Positions 55,325-64,000 of a stretch of DNA of 64,000 bases are shown in pieces. A program made the translations under genes and the position numbers. Where the stretch lies: positions 372,001 to 436,000 of the forward strand of contig JASANH010001537.1 in the NCBI GenBank assembly GCA_030248295.1. Reading direction: 5' to 3'. The stretch is from Mesodorylaimus sp. YZB2_4. Taxonomy: Eukaryota; Nematoda; Enoplea; Dorylaimida; Dorylaimidae. How positions within the stretch are numbered: the stretch's first letter is position 1; the number at the start of each line of letters is the position of its first letter. A model generated the notes under the pieces. The model was not told the origin of the DNA. It searched no databases and saw only the letters and a list, made by a program, of their open reading frames with translations.

Positions 55325-55899
55325 GTAAGCATTACTCCATGCTTTCCTTAGGCTGTCCTTAGAGCGTGACTTGATCAGCAACAGAGGATGACGTAGCCAG
55401 TGAGCTGCACCCATGCTGGCTTCCACATATACCTTCTCTAGCAAGATATCTAACCAAAGCTATTCGCTTCCCCTTGATGTGTGAAATCGCTGCAATTTTC
55501 CTAAATGGCAACTCTCTCATCACCTTTCCCTCGCGCCAGTGCAAGGAGGGTAATGAGAGCGAGTCCGTTGGGCCGGACCACCCGCGGCGCTGTGCTCATC
55601 AGCACCTTTCCTTCTATATGACGGCAAATGAAGCCTAGCGGCTTTCATCTAGTCGAGGAGAGAGCCGTCAATGTCCTGATTTTCTTATACTTATGACACA
55701 TTCTTTCACTTTTTATTCTGCACCGTTCATGTTCATGTTGGCACGGGCTAGCTAGCTGTCTTTAAACATTTCCTATTCTCCTTTGTACCGCCCTCCTTCT
55801 ACCCGAGGCCCCTTTTCATCATGACCGTCGTCTTGTTCGTACTTCGTCTTCGTCTTATCAGTCGGGGAGTCAGCTAGCTCCTACTTTCCACCTCTCACC

Positions 55900-56056
55900 A
55901 TGGAATCGTCGTTCGGACGTGCCTCGAAAACGTCTACCGTATTGGCTGTATCGCTGGCCACCTCGGACTGCGCATCTCGACGTTCACACTCGTATGTGAG
56001 CGGATCGTTTCTCGAAGTACCACCGTCCAATCTCAACTCCAGACGGCAGACATCAG
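55900..56056 (+). CDS. Candidate first exon (NALCN), Ser-rich, nearest
   Basis: ACC ATG G start context. Reads MESSFGRASKTSTVLAVSLA, then Ser/Arg-rich to SRRQTS, ending one base into a codon before GTAATA (56057). Joining to 56902 gives RRQTS-VTKAAALSSAMLTRKQS without a stop, so this is the most likely start of the channel in my view. If it is not used, translation could begin at the ATG at 56931. Confidence 0.5.
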
Positions 56057-56901
56057 GTAATAAAAAATGGAAAAAGCGAATTAATCTTGCATGCTGGCCC
56101 TATTGACGTCAATTGGGCGTCGAAGATTCATGGTCTCGGAGGCCAAGAAGTCGTCTCTTGAACGATCCCTCCGGCCGCCAGGCGTGCATTAGTTTAATTA
56201 GACCAGGCTCTGTGTCCTTGGCAGATAAGGCCCCTGGCGCCTCGTCAAACCAGCCTGTTTTCACCTTTGGCCTGGTTGCACCTCGCCTCGACTCGATACC
56301 CATAAAAGCGTGTGCGGACTGCTAATAAGGTGTCCACAGAACCCGCACGTGGTGATTAAAACAATCCGGTCTGCAAACTGACAAGCGGTTATCAGGTGGC
56401 CATTATGTTACCACAACAATCGTCCAGTGAACAACGCCGACAGATAAGAAGTATGCTTTGATACTTGTCATCCGACCAAGGCTAGGGTCTCCTTCGTGCT
56501 CCCATTATACGAGTGCGTGCCGTAACAAATATAATACCCCTTTATTGAACCAATCATCAACACTTTCGGTTTTTTGCGATGGGAAAAGGGACACTCGTTG
56601 CTTCAAATCGACTCGCTTCGTTTCGTATTTTTTCCCGCATCTGTCATCGAAAAGAAAAAGGAGCTTCATAGCAAGGTGTCCTTCTCACTTTAAGCCTCGT
56701 TTGCATAGGTCCTTGCTCGCTTCGGGCACATTTTCTTTCCACAAAAATGCCGTCTGGATCTTATCTTAGGCATCTTAGCCCGTCTTCCAAAATTGCACCT
56801 GCCACAGATCTGACTATGATTTCCGAAAGTCTGACTACGGCTAGTAATTAGAAATTTTATCTCTCCTTTTTAATCATGTTTATAACTGCGCTCTTTTTTA
56901 G

Positions 56902-64000
<7,099 letters not shown>

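Overview
This window is animal nuclear DNA: a compact, intron-rich genome carrying 17 recognisable protein-coding genes, one of them (NALCN) cut off by the right edge, plus the last exon of another gene at the left edge. Introns are mostly 45-120 bp with GT...TTTTAG/TTTCAG ends, and genes lie about 3.7 kb apart. An ecdysone receptor with a full DNA-binding domain points to an ecdysozoan. The moderate GC content, gene density and short introns fit a tardigrade best, but that is an inference; no marker here proves it. Gene models below were built by joining exons by hand at GT-AG (rarely GC-AG) boundaries, keeping phase and comparing with remembered family sequences. All complete models close in frame.

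Layout. 0-7 kb: three nuclear RNA or ribosome genes, LYAR (+), the splicing factor YJU2 (-) and Pescadillo PES1 (+). 7-13.6 kb: the ciliary rootlet protein rootletin/CROCC (+), tail-to-tail with IFT20 (-). 13.9-23.7 kb: five genes in a row on + (AKAP10-like, PGAP3, an LDAF1/promethin-like protein, USP30, MRPL18), only 121-340 bp apart. 24-31 kb: a RILP-like adaptor with two possible last exons (+) and an ENPP-type ectophosphodiesterase (-). 31.6-37 kb: small housekeeping genes ATOX1, ARPC3, GMF and SRP9 (+). 37.9-42.5 kb: a RING-NHL protein like thin/TRIM32. 43.5-46 kb: EEF1B2. A gene-poor 3.5 kb follows, then EcR (49.6-52.8 kb), then about 4 kb holding several candidate alternative first exons, and NALCN (56.9 kb to the edge, pore domains I-III and the start of IV).

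Between and inside the genes: several introns carry degenerate tRNA-like elements, two of which share a tail and so look like copies of one SINE family. Introns also hold long G or C homopolymers, mostly G in the sense of the host gene. Many start codons lie 5-33 nt after a splice-acceptor-like AG, and same-strand genes are very close, which raises the possibility of operons resolved by spliced-leader trans-splicing. There are no CRISPR arrays, intact transposase genes or convincing functional tRNA genes.
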